DNA of 64,000 nucleotides from contig NZ_JAMKFE010000008.1 in assembly GCF_023721835.1 (NCBI RefSeq), forward strand, positions 1 to 64,000. The letters are read 5' to 3'. Every line of letters starts with the position of its first letter. Position 1 is the stretch's first letter. The DNA is from Caldimonas mangrovi (GTDB taxonomy: Bacteria > Pseudomonadota > Gammaproteobacteria > Burkholderiales > Burkholderiaceae_C). Both the position numbers and the translations under genes were made by a program. Of this stretch, positions 7,821 to 17,831 are shown piece after piece. Below the pieces are notes generated by a model. That model made no database searches and was not told where the DNA came from. It saw nothing but the letters and a program-made list of their open reading frames with translations.

Positions 7821-8708
7821 ATGGTGCGGATGGAACTGGATGTCCGGCTGGAATACGACATCGACGAGCACGGGGCGGACCTCGTCTTCAACATTCAACC
7901 TGCGCATACGCCGTGCCAGGCGATCATTGACGAAGCCATGCGCGTGAGCCAACCGATCGTGCCCCAGACGTTCACCGATCCGCTCACACGCAACCGTTAC
8001 CTGCGCCTGCGTGCGATGCCGGGCACGCTGAGCGTCTCGTACACCGGCACCGTCGAGATGGAACATCACTTCGCGTCCACCGGGGCGTTGCAGGAGGTGC
8101 CGGTGAGCCGGCTTCCGCCGGACGTGCTGGGATACGTCTATCCGAGCCGCTACTGTCCTTCCGACCGGATGATCCGCTTCGCGACCGCCGAGTTCGGCGG
8201 GCACCTGCAAGGACACAGCCGGGTGCAGGCGATCCTCGACTGGGTCCGCACCCATGTCACCTTCGCGTCGAATACGTCGACTTCCAGCACGTCGGCGCTC
8301 GACACGCTGGTCGACCGGGTCGGCGTATGCCGAGATTTTGCACATTTGATGATCGCCCTGTGCCGAGCGGTGAACATCCCCGCGCGCTTCACGACCGGCA
8401 CCGACTACGGATCGGACCCGGCACTCGGGCCACCGGACTTCCATGCCTATGTCGAGGTGTACCTGGGCGACCGCTGGTACATCTTCGATCCGTCGGGGAC
8501 TGCCGTCCCCATGGGCTTCGTTCGGTTCGGCACCGGCCGCGACGCGGCAGACGTCGCATTTGCGACCATCTTCGGCGGTGTCCGGACGCAAGCCCCTTCG
8601 ATCCGCGCCGACGCAGTTCAGGACGAGGCACGAGGCGTTGTTCTGCCGCACCTGTGCGACGACGCCTTGTCGACCGACGTCGGGGCGGGTCTCGAGTGGC
8701 GCTGTTGA
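7821..8708 (+). CDS. transglutaminase-like cysteine protease/transamidase
   Basis: A 295-residue protein with a transglutaminase-like core. The catalytic residues visible are Cys170 (RVGVCRDFAH), His208 (PDFHAYVEV) and Asp223 (YIFDPSG). An N-terminal beta-rich domain (about 1-90) precedes the core, as in the bacterial transglutaminase families with an N-terminal beta region. There is no signal peptide, so it is probably cytoplasmic. The ATG at 7821 gives MVRMELDVRLEYDI; the second Met (7830) is possible. It is 22 bases after the response regulator and about 200 before the hybrid kinase, all on the same strand, so co-transcription is likely. Such proteins often act as isopeptidases or amidases in peptide-ligation loci, but no such partner is seen here. 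Confidence 0.85.
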   Translation: MVRMELDVRLEYDIDEHGADLVFNIQPAHTPCQAIIDEAMRVSQPIVPQTFTDPLTRNRYLRLRAMPGTLSVSYTGTVEMEHHFASTGALQEVPVSRLPPDVLGYVYPSRYCPSDRMIRFATAEFGGHLQGHSRVQAILDWVRTHVTFASNTSTSSTSALDTLVDRVGVCRDFAHLMIALCRAVNIPARFTTGTDYGSDPALGPPDFHAYVEVYLGDRWYIFDPSGTAVPMGFVRFGTGRDAADVAFATIFGGVRTQAPSIRADAVQDEARGVVLPHLCDDALSTDVGAGLEWRC

Positions 8709-8913
8709 CGGTGCACGTGAGCGGCGCTGGAGCGACCCGAGCAGGCATAGACGAGAGGGACCGTCGCAGGGCGCAGGGTGGTTCGCATGGGGGAGTCTTC
8801 CAGACGATGCCCGGCCGAAGGCGCGAGGATTGCTCTGCCTATCGGGCCGCTGTTGCGCTGCCCGGTCCGGATGCCGGCGCATCGGGCGGGAAGGACCCCA
8901 GGACCCCCAAGCG

Positions 8914-11900
8914 ATGGATGCATGGCGTTCTCCGAAGCTGCTCTCGTGGCTCGTGCTGGCCGCCGGAGGGGCGCTGGCGCTGGCCGCCGGCCTGTGGCAA
9001 AAGCGTGTCAACGACGAAGTCGTCAGCGGGCGCTTCGAACGGCTGGTGGTGCAGACGGCCGAGCAGGTGCAGGATCGGCTGCAACTCTACGAGTACGGAC
9101 TGCGTGCCGCGCGCGGGGCCGTCATCGCCGCGGGCGGCGAGGCGATCACGCGAGAAAGCTTCCAGCGCTATGCCAGGTCTCGCGACATTCAGAGCGAGTT
9201 TCCCGGGGCCCGCGGTTTCGGCTTCGTGCGTCGCGTGTCGGTCGAGCAGGAGGCCGCCTTCCTGGCCAGGGCACGAGCCGACGGCTGGCCCGATTTCACG
9301 ATCCGCCAACTGGCGCCGCACCAGGGTGAACGTTATGTCATCCAGTATGTCGAGCCGGTGGAACTCAACCAGGAGGCGATCGGGCTTGACATCGCTTCGG
9401 AGACCAATCGACGCGAAGCGGCCGAACTTGCGTCACGCACTGGCGAGCCGACATTGACAGGTCCCATTACCCTGGTGCAGGCGAGCGGGAAGAAGCAGCG
9501 GTCCTTCCTGTTGCTGCTGGCGGTGTACGGCGGCGTCGAGACGCCTTTGACGGTCGCCGAACGTCGGAACGAAGTGTTCGGCTGGGCCTATACCCCGCTG
9601 GTGACCGACGAGGTGCTGCAGGACTTCGACTACGCCGACGGCCAGTTCACGCTGGCGCTCTACGACCGCGCGCCGGGCGGCGTGCCGGAAAGATTTTTCT
9701 CTTCGCTGGGCTGGTCGCCGGCACCGCCGGGAGCGCTGGTGAAAGAAGTCGGCGCGTCGGTTTTCGGACGCATCTGGACCGTGCAGGTGCAGGCGTTGCC
9801 GCCGTTCTTCCTCGGCCTCAATCTGCGCAACCCGCTTGCGCTGACCGGCACGGTTGCGGCGACCGCGCTGCTGCTGGCGGTGTTGACCCATGTCTATCAG
9901 CTCGGTGCGGGCCGCGCGCGGGTGGCCGGCTTGCAGCGCGCCCGCATGGCGGCGATCGTGGAGAACTCGACGGACGCGATCGTCGGGCAGACCCTCGACG
10001 GTACCGTGCGCGAATGGAACCCCGCCGCGCAGCGGATGTTCGGCTACACCGTGGCCGAGGCGGTCGGCCGCACCGTGCGCCACCTGATCGTGCCCGACGA
10101 CCGGGCCGACGAAGAAACCGCAATGCTCGAGCGCGTCGGGCGCGGGCAGAGCGTGGCCGGCTTCGATACGGTGCGGCGCCGGCGCGACGGCCGCATGCTG
10201 GACGTGTCGGTCTCGGTGGCGCCGATCCGCCTGGACAGCGGCGAGATCATCGGTGTCGCGAAGACCCTGCGTGACATCAGCGACCGCAAGAGCGCCGAGG
10301 CCGAGATCCTGCAGCTCAACGCGACGCTGGAGCAGCAGGTGGCGCAGCGCACCGCGGAGCTGAGGCAGATGGCGGCGCGCGAACGGGCCATCTTGACGAG
10401 TGCAGGCAGCGCCATCATCGCGGTCGACAACGACGGCATCGTCACGATGTTCAACCCGGCGGCCGAGGCGATGCTCGGGTGCCGCGCTGACGAGGTTGTC
10501 GGCAAGGTGAGCGCGCTGGTGTTCCACGACCCGGAGGAATTGCGGCAACGCGGCGAGGTCCTGGCGAGAAAGCTCGGCCGCCCGGTCGATGCCGCCGAAC
10601 TCATGACTGGCCCTGCGCGTGACGGCGACATCGTCCGCAGCGAGTGGACCTACGTTCGTCGGGACGGAACGCGGCTGCCGGTGTTGCTGACGCTGAGCGC
10701 GTTGCGCGAGGGAAGCGGCGAGACGCTGGGATTCATTGGCGTCGCGACCGACCTGTCGGACCGCGCGCGGCTGCAGCAGGAACTCCTCGACGTGAACCGC
10801 GCACTGACCGAACGCAGTGCCCAGGCCGAAGCGGCCACGCGAGCGAAGAGCGAGTTCCTCGCCAACATGAGCCACGAGATCCGCACCCCGATGAACGCGA
10901 TCGTCGGACTGACCGAGATGATGCGGCGCGACGTCAAGGATCCCGTGCTGCGCGACCGGCTCGACAAGATGTCCGATGCGTCGCGCCACCTGCTGGCGAT
11001 CATCAACAACGTGCTGGACCTGTCCAAGATCGAGGCCGGCCGGCTGGTGCTGGAGCAGGTCGAGTTCGAACTGAGCGACGTGCTGGAGAACACCTGCGCG
11101 CTGGTGATCGAGGACGCGCGGCGCAAGGGCCTGGAGGTGGTGATCGATATCGACGACGTGCCACGCCGGTTGGTGGGCGACCCCATCCGGCTGGGCCAGG
11201 CGCTGCTCAACCTGCTGAGCAACGCGGTGAAGTTCACGCCTGCGGGTTTTGTCGTGTTGCGGTGTCTGCTCGCCGATGGCACGCAAGGCGAACAGATGCT
11301 GCGCTTCGAGGTCACAGACAGCGGTGTCGGTATTTCACCGGCGGTGATCGACAAGTTGTTCCGGCCGTTCGAGCAGGCCGATACCTCGACGACACGTCGC
11401 TACGGAGGCTCCGGGCTCGGCCTTGCGATCACCCGCCAGCTCGCCGACCTGATGGGCGGACACGCCGGCGCCCGCAGCCGCGAAGGGCGTGGCAGCACCT
11501 TCTGGTTCACCGCCCGCTTTGCCCCGGCGCCACGGGTCGACGAGCCGAGCAGCACAGGCGTCGCGGTACGCTGTCTGATGCTCGACGACCTGCCGGCGAC
11601 GGCGCAGGCGGTGGCGTCCATGCTGGAACGACTCGGCGTGCAGGCGGACCAGGCGACCCGCCTCGACGAGGCGGCGCACCTGCTGCTGCAGGCTCAGCGG
11701 CGCGGTCGGCCGTACGAGCTGCTGGTGTGGGATGCCGACCTGGCGCCGCTGCCCCCGGCACTGCGCAAATTGCAGCATGACCAGCCCGCAGTCGTCTTCA
11801 CGACGATCCGGAACGCCGACGCATGGCGGCCCGCGTTGCGCGGGCTGAGCCGGGCACAAGTGCTCGAAAAGCCGCTGACGCTGCGGGTGCTGGAGAACGC

Positions 11901-12405
11901 CATCCGGGCGCTGCAGGCGAAGCGGAGCGGGCCCGACGGGCAGGCCGCGGCGGACGACGAGGCAGACGACCATGGTGCCCGGCGGCCGTTCGAGCACCGG
12001 CGCGTGTTGGTGGCAGAGGACAACCCGGTGAACCAGATGGTGGCCGTCGACCAGTTGCGCTCGCTGGGCCTGGAGGTCGATGTGGCGGAGAACGGCGCCA
12101 AGGCGCTCGACTGCGCTCGCCGGCAGCGCTATGACCTGATCCTGATGGACCTGCACATGCCGGAGATGGACGGGCTCGAGGCGACGCGGGCGATACGGCG
12201 GCTGCCTTCCCATGCTTCCACGCCCATCCTCGCGATGACCGCCAGCGCGTTCGGCGAAGACCGCAGCGCTTCGCTGGCGGCCGGCATGGACGACCACATC
12301 TCCAAGCCGGTCGAGACGCAGGTGCTGGTGCGCACGTTGGAGCGGTGGCTGCATCCGCCGCCGCAGCGGCCCGGCCGCATCGCGTCGCGCCGCTCGCCGC
12401 GGTAG
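8914..12405 (+). CDS. CHASE/PAS hybrid sensor histidine kinase with two receivers
   Basis: A membrane sensor kinase of 1163 residues. The order is: a first membrane segment (about 9-28), a periplasmic CHASE domain (about 75-270), a second membrane segment (about 305-330), PAS at about 343-460 with a coiled linker, PAS at about 487-620, HisKA with phospho-acceptor His654 ([11 protein letters not shown]), HATPase with N box [11 protein letters not shown] and G box YGGSGLGL, a first receiver (LMLDDLPAT, Asp940, EKPL) and a second receiver with Asp1079 ([13 protein letters not shown]). There is no Hpt domain, so the phosphoryl group must pass to a separate Hpt protein. I placed the start at 8914 (MDAWRSP). 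The frame is open upstream into the transglutaminase gene, but that is shadow. CHASE domains bind small extracellular ligands; the ligand here is unknown. Confidence 0.9.
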   Translation: MDAWRSPKLLSWLVLAAGGALALAAGLWQKRVNDEVVSGRFERLVVQTAEQVQDRLQLYEYGLRAARGAVIAAGGEAITRESFQRYARSRDIQSEFPGARGFGFVRRVSVEQEAAFLARARADGWPDFTIRQLAPHQGERYVIQYVEPVELNQEAIGLDIASETNRREAAELASRTGEPTLTGPITLVQASGKKQRSFLLLLAVYGGVETPLTVAERRNEVFGWAYTPLVTDEVLQDFDYADGQFTLALYDRAPGGVPERFFSSLGWSPAPPGALVKEVGASVFGRIWTVQVQALPPFFLGLNLRNPLALTGTVAATALLLAVLTHVYQLGAGRARVAGLQRARMAAIVENSTDAIVGQTLDGTVREWNPAAQRMFGYTVAEAVGRTVRHLIVPDDRADEETAMLERVGRGQSVAGFDTVRRRRDGRMLDVSVSVAPIRLDSGEIIGVAKTLRDISDRKSAEAEILQLNATLEQQVAQRTAELRQMAARERAILTSAGSAIIAVDNDGIVTMFNPAAEAMLGCRADEVVGKVSALVFHDPEELRQRGEVLARKLGRPVDAAELMTGPARDGDIVRSEWTYVRRDGTRLPVLLTLSALREGSGETLGFIGVATDLSDRARLQQELLDVNRALTERSAQAEAATRAKSEFLANMSHEIRTPMNAIVGLTEMMRRDVKDPVLRDRLDKMSDASRHLLAIINNVLDLSKIEAGRLVLEQVEFELSDVLENTCALVIEDARRKGLEVVIDIDDVPRRLVGDPIRLGQALLNLLSNAVKFTPAGFVVLRCLLADGTQGEQMLRFEVTDSGVGISPAVIDKLFRPFEQADTSTTRRYGGSGLGLAITRQLADLMGGHAGARSREGRGSTFWFTARFAPAPRVDEPSSTGVAVRCLMLDDLPATAQAVASMLERLGVQADQATRLDEAAHLLLQAQRRGRPYELLVWDADLAPLPPALRKLQHDQPAVVFTTIRNADAWRPALRGLSRAQVLEKPLTLRVLENAIRALQAKRSGPDGQAAADDEADDHGARRPFEHRRVLVAEDNPVNQMVAVDQLRSLGLEVDVAENGAKALDCARRQRYDLILMDLHMPEMDGLEATRAIRRLPSHASTPILAMTASAFGEDRSASLAAGMDDHISKPVETQVLVRTLERWLHPPPQRPGRIASRRSPR

Positions 12406-12569
12406 GCAGCAGCCACGCGCCGCACGAAACATGCGTTCGGCGCAGGGTTTTGATCCAACGCAGGGCTGCGCCGCGGCCCGGGCGTGATGAGATGCTCCAT
12501 GACCCAGGTCGACTGCGCACCGGGGCGCGGGGCGCGACTTGCGCGCCAACCGTTACCGAGGTCTCTTCC

Positions 12570-15467
12570 ATGCACGACACACCGGACACCGTCATCGACG
12601 TCAACTTGCCTGCGCAGGCCATCAGCGAAGAAGTGCTGATCGAGAAATACGCCAAGGGCGACGAGCGCACGCTCGACGACGTGCGGCGGCGCGTGGCGCG
12701 CGCGCTGGCCGCCGTCGAGGCGCCGGACCAGCGTGCCGTCTGGGAACAGCGCTTCCTGGAGGCACAGCAGCACGGCTTCGTGCCGGCAGGCCGCATCAAC
12801 TCCGCCGCCGGCACCGAACTCACCGCCACGCTGATCAACTGCTTCGTGCAGCCGGTCGGCGACTCGATCTCGCACGCCGACGAAGGGCACCCCGGTATCT
12901 ACACCGCGCTGACCGAGGCGGCCGAGACCATGCGCCGCGGCGGCGGGGTCGGCTACGACTACTCGCGCATCCGCCCGCGCGGCGCCTGGGTCGGCAGCAC
13001 GCAGTCCAGCGCCAGCGGCCCGGTCAGCTACATGCGCGTGTTCGACCGCTCCTGCGAAACGGTCGAATCGGCCGGCAGCCGGCGCGGCGCCCAGATGGGC
13101 GTGCTGCGCTGCGACCACCCGGACGTCGAGGAGTTCATCCACGCCAAGGACACGGGCGACCTGCGCAACTTCAACCTCTCGGTCGGCGTCACGGACGCGT
13201 TCATGCAGGCGGTGGAGCTCGGCGGTCAGGTCGAGCTGGTGCACCGAGCCGAGCCCGGTGTCGCGCAGAAGGCGGCCGGCGCCTACCAGCGCGGCGACGG
13301 CCTGTGGGTCTACCGCAAGCTGCCGGCGCGCGAGCTGTGGGACCAGATCATGCGGTCGACCTACGACCACGCCGAGCCGGGCGTGCTGTTCCTGGATCGC
13401 ATCAACGCCGACAACAACCTCAACTACTGCGAGACGATCGCCAGCACCAACCCGTGCGCCGAGCAGCCGCTGCCGCCCTATGGCTGTTGCTGCCTCGGCT
13501 CGATCGACCTGACCCGTTTCGTGCGGCAGCCCTTCGAGCCCGGCGCCCGTTTCGACGAAACCGGTTTCGCGGCGCTGGCGAAGGTGGCGGTGCGCATGCT
13601 CGACAACGTGCTCGACGTGACCTACTGGCCGCTGCCTGAACAGCAGGCCGAGGCACGCAGCAAGCGGCGTGTCGGCCTGGGCTACACCGGGCTGGGCGAC
13701 GCGCTGGTGATGCTGAACCTGCGCTACGACACGCCCGAGGCGCGCGAGATGGCGCGCCGCATCTCAGAAGTGATGCGCGACGCGGCCTACGAGGCCTCGC
13801 TCGAACTCGCGCAGGAGCGCGGCGCGTTTCCGCTGTTCAATGCCGACCTGTACCTGAGCCGCGGCACCTTCGCGTCGTGCCTGCCCGCGCCGCTGAAGGA
13901 ACGCATCCGACAGCACGGCCTGCGCAATTCGCACCTGCTGTCGATCGCGCCGACCGGCACCATCAGCCTGGCCTTCGCCGACAACGCGAGCAACGGCATC
14001 GAGCCGGCGTTCAGCTGGACCTACACGCGCAAGAAGCGCACGCCCGAAGGCACCTTCAAGGAATACACCGTCGAGGACCATGCGTGGCGGCTGTACCGGC
14101 ACCTGCACGGCGCCGACGCGCCGCTGCCCGCCGCCTTCGTCACGGCGCTGGAGATGAGCGCGCAGGCGCACCAGGAGATGGTGGCGGCGGTGGCGCCCTA
14201 CATCGACACGGCGATCTCCAAGACCGTCAACGTGCCGGCCGACTACCCGTACGAGGACTTCCAGGACTTGTACCTGAGCGCCTGGAAGTCCGGCCTGAAA
14301 GGGCTGGCGACCTACCGGCCCGACGCGGTGCTCGGCTCGGTGCTGAGCGTGGGCTCGGCCGCCGCGCCGCAGCCGCTGGAGCCGGTCGACGCGAACCGGC
14401 GCCTGGCGCTCGAGCGTCTGCCGAAGCCGGTGCTGGCTTCATTGCGCTGGCCGGGCCGGCCGGAGCTGCCGGCCGGCAATGCGGCGTGGAGCTACATGAT
14501 CACGCACCCTTTCGGCGACTTCGTGCTGTTCGTCGGCGAACTGCCCGGCGATGGCGGGCAGGCCGGGTGTTCGCTGCCTTTCGAGGTGTGGGTCAACGGC
14601 GCCGAGCAGCCCCGCGGCCTGGGTGCGATGGCAAAGACGCTGTCGATGGACCTGCGCACCAACGACGTCGCGTGGTTGAAGCTCAAGCTCGACGCGCTGG
14701 CGACGGTGGCCGAGGAACGCGCCTTCGACATGCCGTTCCCGCCGCACGGCGAACGGCGCCGCTTTGCCGGCGTGGTGGCGGCCACGGCTGCGGTGATCCG
14801 GTGGCGCTGCGAGCAGCTCGGCGTGTGGCGCGATGCCGATGCGCAAGCGCCCACGCCGGTGCTCGACGCGATGTTCAGCCGCGACGAGCCGCGCACCGGG
14901 CCGTCGGGCACGCTCGCGTGGGCGGTCGACGTCGACAACCCGGCCACCGGCGAGGCCTTCACGCTGACGTTGAAGGAGATCACCCTGCCCGGCCCCGAGG
15001 GCCAGCCGGTGACGCGACCCTGCGCGATGGGGTTGTCGGGCAACTACCCGCGCGCGCTCGACGGCCTGGCACGGCTGTTGTCGCTCGACATGCGGGTGGT
15101 CGACCCGGCCTGGATCGGCATGAAGCTGCGCAAGCTGCTGAACTACGCCGAGCCGCTGGGCCACTTCATGGCCTTCGTGCCCGGCCTGCCACACGGCGAG
15201 CGCCGCCAGCAGACCTGGCCCTCGACGGTGGCCTACCTGGCGCGGCTGGTGATCCACCGCTACGCCATGCTCGGCGTGCTGAACGACGAGGGCTACCCGG
15301 TGCGCGAGATGGGCATCCTGCAGGCTCCCGAGCGCGGCGCCCCGGCGGCCGAGGCCGCCGCGCCGATGGCAGGCAAGCCGTGCCCGGAGTGCGGCAACGC
15401 GACGGTGATCCACAAGGACGGCTGCGACTTCTGCACTGCGTGCGGGTATACCGGCGCCTGTGGTTGA
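12570..15467 (+). CDS. nrdJ: adenosylcobalamin-dependent (class II) ribonucleotide reductase
   Basis: A 965-residue class II reductase that makes deoxyribonucleotides using a B12-derived thiyl radical, so it works with or without oxygen. The active-site loop [13 protein letters not shown] gives Cys296 and Glu298, and the phosphate-binding loop [11 protein letters not shown] is present. The C-terminal third carries TSCPD-type repeats (PFGDFVLFV and related), and the last 30 residues form a zinc-ribbon-like tail (CPECGNA and [13 protein letters not shown]) that probably serves in re-reduction. The start is the ATG at 12570 with GAGGT seven bases upstream. The 165-base leader shows neither a recognisable cobalamin riboswitch nor an NrdR box. 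It is convergent with the glycoside hydrolase gene only 28 bases away. Confidence 0.93.
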   Translation: MHDTPDTVIDVNLPAQAISEEVLIEKYAKGDERTLDDVRRRVARALAAVEAPDQRAVWEQRFLEAQQHGFVPAGRINSAAGTELTATLINCFVQPVGDSISHADEGHPGIYTALTEAAETMRRGGGVGYDYSRIRPRGAWVGSTQSSASGPVSYMRVFDRSCETVESAGSRRGAQMGVLRCDHPDVEEFIHAKDTGDLRNFNLSVGVTDAFMQAVELGGQVELVHRAEPGVAQKAAGAYQRGDGLWVYRKLPARELWDQIMRSTYDHAEPGVLFLDRINADNNLNYCETIASTNPCAEQPLPPYGCCCLGSIDLTRFVRQPFEPGARFDETGFAALAKVAVRMLDNVLDVTYWPLPEQQAEARSKRRVGLGYTGLGDALVMLNLRYDTPEAREMARRISEVMRDAAYEASLELAQERGAFPLFNADLYLSRGTFASCLPAPLKERIRQHGLRNSHLLSIAPTGTISLAFADNASNGIEPAFSWTYTRKKRTPEGTFKEYTVEDHAWRLYRHLHGADAPLPAAFVTALEMSAQAHQEMVAAVAPYIDTAISKTVNVPADYPYEDFQDLYLSAWKSGLKGLATYRPDAVLGSVLSVGSAAAPQPLEPVDANRRLALERLPKPVLASLRWPGRPELPAGNAAWSYMITHPFGDFVLFVGELPGDGGQAGCSLPFEVWVNGAEQPRGLGAMAKTLSMDLRTNDVAWLKLKLDALATVAEERAFDMPFPPHGERRRFAGVVAATAAVIRWRCEQLGVWRDADAQAPTPVLDAMFSRDEPRTGPSGTLAWAVDVDNPATGEAFTLTLKEITLPGPEGQPVTRPCAMGLSGNYPRALDGLARLLSLDMRVVDPAWIGMKLRKLLNYAEPLGHFMAFVPGLPHGERRQQTWPSTVAYLARLVIHRYAMLGVLNDEGYPVREMGILQAPERGAPAAEAAAPMAGKPCPECGNATVIHKDGCDFCTACGYTGACG

Positions 15468-15495
15468 AGCGCAGCGTCCTCGTGCGACCGCCGGG

Positions 15496-17418
15496 TCACG
15501 GCTCTAGCAGCACCGGCTCCAAGCCCAGCGTGATCTCGCGCGACGCGGGCAGTGTGGTGGTCGCTTCCTGCAGCGTCGTCCGGCGCGTGACGGCCCAGCC
15601 GGCCGGCAGTGACGCCGGCTGGCCTTCGACCGTCGACCACAGCACATAGCGGTTCTCGGTGCCGCGGTTGAGCTTGAACACGTAGACCTGCTGGTTCAGC
15701 GCATAGGCGTCGACCAGGCGGGCGCCGCGCATCCAGCGCTCCATCGTCGCGTAGGCCTTCGCCGCTTCGGTCGGTGTGCGGAAATCCGACTCGACCAGCC
15801 GGGCCAGCGGCTCGGAGCGCTCCCAGAAGTAGTAGTTGAAGTTGCTGACCCCCTTGGCCCACATCATCATCAACGCGCGCGCGGTGGTCGAGCGCACCTG
15901 CTGGGGTGTCGGCACGAACTCGCTGCACTCGTAGACCAGCGAATCGCAGCCGGGCGCGCCCTCGGTGTTCCACAGCGGCTTGTGGCCGATGCCGTAGTTC
16001 TCCATCAGCTGACGCACGTTGCCGATGACTGGGCCGATCTTCTCGGGTGACGTGTTGAAGTACCAGTGGAAGCCGACGATGTCGACCTGCGCACCGCCGC
16101 CGGCTGCCAGGAAGAGGTTCAGGAAGTGCATGCCCTGGCCAACCGTGACGCCGGGCGACACCAGCCGGTTGCCGGGGTCGGCGGCCAGCAGTTCTTCGCG
16201 GGCGATGCGGGCCATCTCGACCATTTGCGCGATGCTGCCGTTGTAGTGCGGCTGGTAGTCGGGCTCGTTCCACAGTTCCCAGTAGCGGATGCGGCCGGCA
16301 TAGCGACGCGCCAGCGTGCGCACGTAGTCGCGCCAGTCGGCCATGTTGACCGGGGCACCGGAGGCACCGGGGCCGTACAGGCCGTCGACGTCCGGCGTCG
16401 ACGAGGCCCACTGGGGCGTCTGCCCGAGCGTGTAGAGGATGGACGCGTTCGGGTTGTTGCGCAGGATGTAGTCGACGTACATGTCGAGGCGCTTGCCGTG
16501 CGTCGCATTCCAGTCCCAGACGTCGTTGACGGGCTCCAGCTCGCGCCAGGTGGTGCCGGTGTTCCACAGCCGGATCATGTGCTGCCCGACGTGCGGGTAG
16601 GTCTGGTGCCAGCCCAGCTTGTTGACGTGCATGCCGAACAGCGTGTCGGGGATCGGCTCGGTGCTGAAGGGCGCCAGCTCGTTGAACTTCAGTTCCTCGA
16701 GCTTGAATTCGTCGATCCACAGGTTGGCCCCCGGGGTGTCGGACGCGATGCGCACGGTGCCGGGCACGGTGCCCGGGTAGGTGCCGGCGATCTCGATCTT
16801 CTGCCACGCGGTGTCGACGTCCACGGTCTTGGTGCCGAAGGAGTCCCACGGCGCGGCGTCGCGGCGCATCTGCACCGTGACGACCGCCGGAACGTCGGAA
16901 CGCAGGTACAGCGTGGTGCGGTAGGTCTTGCCCTGTGCGAAGGCGTAGGGGTAGGTCAGGTGCACGTCGCCGCCGCCCTTGGACGACATCCGGAACTGCT
17001 GCGAGGCGGCGCCGGCATGGACGTACCCGCTGCGCGTCTCGCGGGCGACGTACCAGCGCGGCGAGGGCGAGCCCCAGTAGTTGATGCGCCAGCCCGGCGC
17101 GGTCGAGGCGAAGCTGCCGTCCATCGACGACGTGGCGAGCACGGTGCTCTGCACCGAACTTCCGCCCGCGGCGGGCAGCGCCAGCGTGGTGGTGCTGGTC
17201 GTGGCGGCGAGTTCGAGCCGGGCGTCGGCGCCCGGCACGAGGCTGTCGGATGCAACGCCGGCCAGCGGCGGCAGATCGCCCGGCTGGGTTGCGCTGGCGG
17301 TGTCCGGCGTGGCCGCCGGCTCGTCGCTGCTGCTGCCCCCGCCGCCACACGCGGCGAGGAGCAGGGCGCACGAGGCTGCAACGGATACCGGCACCCAGGA
17401 TTTGAAAAGAGAACGCAT
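15496..17418 (-). CDS. glycoside hydrolase lipoprotein with N-terminal carbohydrate-binding-like domain
   Basis: A 640-residue exported protein. A lipoprotein signal (ALLLAAC, Cys24) is followed by a Gly/Ser/Thr-rich linker and a beta-sandwich resembling CBM4/9-type modules (about 95-270). A TIM-barrel hydrolase fold follows from about 280. The likely acid/base is Glu385 in YWELWNEPDY and the nucleophile Glu486 in PLWNTEGAPG, the clan GH-A pattern seen in families such as GH39 and GH5. It is therefore probably a retaining glycosidase on the cell surface, with unknown polysaccharide substrate. The start at 17418 (MRSLFKSW) is chosen for the signal peptide, since the ribosome site is weak. It may take part in exopolysaccharide turnover with the adjacent PEP-CTERM proteins; this is inference from position only. 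Confidence 0.8.
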   Translation of the reverse strand: MRSLFKSWVPVSVAASCALLLAACGGGGSSSDEPAATPDTASATQPGDLPPLAGVASDSLVPGADARLELAATTSTTTLALPAAGGSSVQSTVLATSSMDGSFASTAPGWRINYWGSPSPRWYVARETRSGYVHAGAASQQFRMSSKGGGDVHLTYPYAFAQGKTYRTTLYLRSDVPAVVTVQMRRDAAPWDSFGTKTVDVDTAWQKIEIAGTYPGTVPGTVRIASDTPGANLWIDEFKLEELKFNELAPFSTEPIPDTLFGMHVNKLGWHQTYPHVGQHMIRLWNTGTTWRELEPVNDVWDWNATHGKRLDMYVDYILRNNPNASILYTLGQTPQWASSTPDVDGLYGPGASGAPVNMADWRDYVRTLARRYAGRIRYWELWNEPDYQPHYNGSIAQMVEMARIAREELLAADPGNRLVSPGVTVGQGMHFLNLFLAAGGGAQVDIVGFHWYFNTSPEKIGPVIGNVRQLMENYGIGHKPLWNTEGAPGCDSLVYECSEFVPTPQQVRSTTARALMMMWAKGVSNFNYYFWERSEPLARLVESDFRTPTEAAKAYATMERWMRGARLVDAYALNQQVYVFKLNRGTENRYVLWSTVEGQPASLPAGWAVTRRTTLQEATTTLPASREITLGLEPVLLEP

Positions 17419-17831
17419 GGATCGCAGTCGAAAAAAGGTCGTCAGGGATCCGCCGCACAGGCAGGGCCGCTGGTTGAAGCAGCGATGCGTCGTGGCGGAA
17501 AGCGCAAAGGGGGGTGCGCGAGGCGGGCGATCGAGCGAATGCTCAGCCGGACCTGTGGGGTGGTGACAGACGCGAGTCTGTGCGTGGAACACCCCATGCG
17601 ATGACGGTATTCTGAAGACGGACACGGCCGCGCGCCATCGGCGTGCGTCGGCACGCGATGTCAGGGTGTGTCGAGGGCATGTAGGGATTCTTTGGACGCG
17701 GGCGACGAAGCGCTGCGCCGGAGCCCTACATCGGGTGTCAGGCCGCGATCGCTGCGGCCGGGGCTGGGGATCTGAACGGAACGGTGAGCGGCCGGGCGCG
17801 GGCGGACAACCCGCCGCGCGCCGGCCTCACC
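17419..17831. other. 413-base gene-free region between two minus-strand genes
   Basis: This stretch separates the glycoside hydrolase start from the end of the large PEP-CTERM gene. I see no convincing coding frame, repeat or RNA gene. It should contain the hydrolase promoter on the minus strand, but I find no confident -35/-10 pair or -24/-12 pair. Short GC-rich inverted repeats near 17750-17830 could terminate transcription of the neighbouring gene. Confidence 0.5.

Noticed and set aside
12406-12569. Cobalamin riboswitch ahead of the B12-dependent ribonucleotide reductase
   Set aside because: Neither the conserved B12-box nor a supporting fold could be recognised in these 164 bases.
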